The notes below the pieces were generated by a model, which saw only the letters and a list, made by a program, of their open reading frames with translations, was not told the DNA's origin and did not search any database. The position numbers and the translations under genes are program-made. DNA of 64,000 nucleotides from Novacetimonas maltaceti (lineage in GTDB: Bacteria; Pseudomonadota; Alphaproteobacteria; Acetobacterales; Acetobacteraceae): positions 1 through 64,000 of the forward strand of contig NZ_POTC01000015.1 of assembly GCF_002906255.1 (NCBI RefSeq). Reading direction: 5' to 3'. This document shows, piece by piece, positions 63,852-64,000 of this stretch. The number at the start of each line of letters is the position of its first letter. The stretch's first letter is position 1.

Positions 63852-64000
63852 TCAGAATTCGCGGAACAATGACCGGTCGGCGGCGACGCTGGCCGCGCCG
63901 AATGCCCATGAATCGGCCATGACATCACAGGTGATGATCTCCGGCCGGGGGGCGAGTTGCGGCAGGATGTTGCCTTCCGCCGCCTGTCGCATCGCGCGCC
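63852..64000 (-). CDS. C-terminal end of a protein resembling ROK-family proteins (partial)
   Basis: Only the last 48 residues are visible, ending VMADSWAFGAASVAADRSLF then REF before the stop at 63852-63854. The pattern of an Ile-rich strand followed by GAAxxAxDxxLF resembles the end of ROK-family kinases/regulators, but this is weak. It lies 18 bases upstream of the M81 gene on the same strand, so it belongs to that operon. Confidence 0.4.
   Translation of the reverse strand, partial: RAMRQAAEGNILPQLAPRPEIITCDVMADSWAFGAASVAADRSLFREF

Overview
The window looks like chromosomal DNA of an acetic acid bacterium (Acetobacteraceae, most like Komagataeibacter or Gluconacetobacter). This is an inference from the high GC content with dense antisense shadow frames, a PQQ-type sorbosone/aldose dehydrogenase, the start of an IS5-type transposase of the kind common in this family, an NdvB-like cyclic beta-glucan synthase, and alphaproteobacterial-style catabolic operons. 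No rRNA, tRNA, CRISPR array or prophage was seen.

Layout. 0-0.13 kb: cut end of an IS5-like element. 0.4-5 kb: housekeeping genes (nitroreductase, RarA, soluble PQQ sugar dehydrogenase, YegD-like Hsp70). 5.1-6.5 kb: 8-oxoguanine deaminase-like amidohydrolase. 6.6-10.1 kb: copper operon (Cys/His-rich secreted protein, CopA, CopB, Met-rich secreted protein). 10.2-19.5 kb: surface polysaccharide or NDP-sugar locus in two divergent blocks (glucose-1-phosphate cytidylyltransferase, glycosyltransferase and epimerase on the minus strand; SDR, 3,5-epimerase-like protein, C-methyltransferase, unknown transferase, secreted beta-helix and DUF4910 protein on the plus strand). Its plus-strand half is visibly richer in AT. 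19.5-25.9 kb: cation/proton antiporter, FUSC exporter, NAD malic enzyme with divergent LysR. 26-27.4 kb: DJ-1/PfpI protein translationally coupled to an unusual His/Glu-rich membrane protein. 27.8-36.4 kb: a cyclic beta-1,2-glucan synthase gene of about 8.6 kb, broken by a frameshift in a short GC repeat just before the catalytic part of its GH94 domain. 36.6-37.6 kb: aquaporin-like channel with a His-rich N-terminus.

37.7-49.9 kb is a proline/hydroxyproline catabolic island. PutA oxidises proline to glutamate. Two divergent units encode the D-hydroxyproline route: 4-hydroxyproline epimerase, D-hydroxyproline dehydrogenase (FAD), pyrroline-hydroxy-carboxylate deaminase (DHDPS fold) and alpha-ketoglutarate semialdehyde dehydrogenase, with an APC permease and GntR/FCD regulators at both edges. 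Together these would convert trans-4-hydroxy-L-proline to alpha-ketoglutarate.

49.9-53.4 kb: a long AT-rich region with several palindromes, then a short upstream ORF whose stop codon overlaps the ribosome-binding site of a TonB-dependent receptor. 53.4-55.1 kb: a structured leader followed by an amino-acid permease. 55.1-58 kb: a coupled lipoprotein alpha/beta hydrolase and DUF4105 protein. 58.2-59.6 kb: small C-terminally anchored protein and EamA transporter. 59.7-64 kb: one tight minus-strand operon (partial ROK-like protein, M81 metallopeptidase, two Dpp/Opp-type ATPases, CutC) that runs off the right edge.
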